Translations under genes and position numbers: made by a program
Notes under the pieces: generated by a model
What the model was told of the DNA's origin: nothing
Databases searched by the model: none
Seen by the model: the letters and a program-made list of their open reading frames with translations, nothing else
Part shown: piece by piece, positions 63,887-64,000 of the stretch
Position numbering within the stretch: the first letter of the stretch is position 1
Layout of the letters: every line of letters begins with the position of its first letter
Assembly: GCA_947503285.1 (NCBI GenBank)
Contig: CANNDD010000004.1
Coordinates: 248,001 to 312,000, forward strand
DNA: 64,000 bases
Origin: an uncultured Croceitalea sp.
GTDB taxonomy: Bacteria; Bacteroidota; Bacteroidia; Flavobacteriales; Flavobacteriaceae
Direction: 5' to 3'

Positions 63887-64000
63887 TGTGAATGTTCTTT
63901 TCTATTTCAGAGATTCGGTTAACTAGTTTCGGTAGATTCTTAAAATGAACATATGACTTGTTATAATCCCCATAGTTCAATGCAGGGGATCCTTGTAATA
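63870..64000 (-). CDS. lpxD: LpxD C-terminus (cut by right edge)
   Basis: A minus-strand frame from the right edge encodes 42 residues ending ISEIEKNIHIEDRK. The segment LQGSPALNYGDYNKSYVHF and FKNLPKL matches the C-terminal helix of LpxD, which normally precedes lpxC. It supports the operon order lpxD-lpxC/fabZ-lpxA-efp-lpxD2. Confidence 0.8.
   Translation of the reverse strand, partial: LQGSPALNYGDYNKSYVHFKNLPKLVNRISEIEKNIHIEDRK

Overview
The window reads as a chromosome segment of a Bacteroidota bacterium, almost certainly a member of the Flavobacteriaceae. Support comes from an AT-rich sequence, a short primary sigma factor beginning MRQLKI, a fused LpxC-FabZ protein, a fused HisB, a MenB protein, a YaiO-type outer-membrane protein, promoters of the TTG-N19-21-TAnnTTTG type, and almost no Shine-Dalgarno sequences. 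No rRNA, tRNA, CRISPR array, insertion sequence or prophage was recognised. Assignments rest on reading motifs; no database search was run.

Layout. 1-3.6 kb: start of a lipoprotein, a pirin, a serine hydrolase, then three tandem ~230-bp units that look like small-RNA genes, and a secreted lysine-rich coiled-coil protein. 3.6-11.3 kb: menB, a serine hydrolase/ECF sigma/membrane protein operon, a glycosyltransferase, a DEAH helicase and rpoD. 11.4-11.7 kb: two tandem paralogous microproteins (32 and 33 aa) with their own promoter, convergent to rpoD and sharing its terminator. 11.9-22.5 kb: a secreted ILEI-GDPD fusion convergent to a five-gene operon (hybrid kinase, single-domain response regulator, HEAT protein, processive GT2, LTA-synthase-like sulfatase with TPRs) followed by a YaiO TPR/beta-barrel. 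I infer a synthase-type polysaccharide assembly and export system with phosphoglycerol chemistry and post-translational phosphorelay control. This is the best candidate for an undescribed multi-gene system here.

22.5-46.7 kb: a gene-poor gap, then housekeeping and accessory genes: thioesterase, phosphatidylserine decarboxylase, DUF72, LolA-like protein, sortilin-like repeat protein, cysE-cysM, two tandem alpha/beta hydrolases, an unlisted 57-aa membrane protein, Dps, CorA, DUF418, an AAA+/VWA pair, DUF1853, and an operon of three NTF2-like proteins divergent from a LytS/LytTR two-component system.

46.7-55.5 kb: a complete histidine operon on the minus strand, hisL-hisG-D-C-B-H-A-F-IE. It starts with an attenuator (17-aa leader with four His codons plus a 13-bp terminator hairpin) and is interrupted by two four-helix-bundle genes (one frameshifted) and a DinB-like gene. 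A small GC-rich palindromic repeat has entered hisIE and the end of the DinB gene and lies against the hisF start codon. 55.5-64 kb: a prohibitin-like protein, a VWA membrane protein, fabG, sucD and the lipid A operon lpxD-lpxC/fabZ-lpxA-efp-lpxD2, cut by the right edge.
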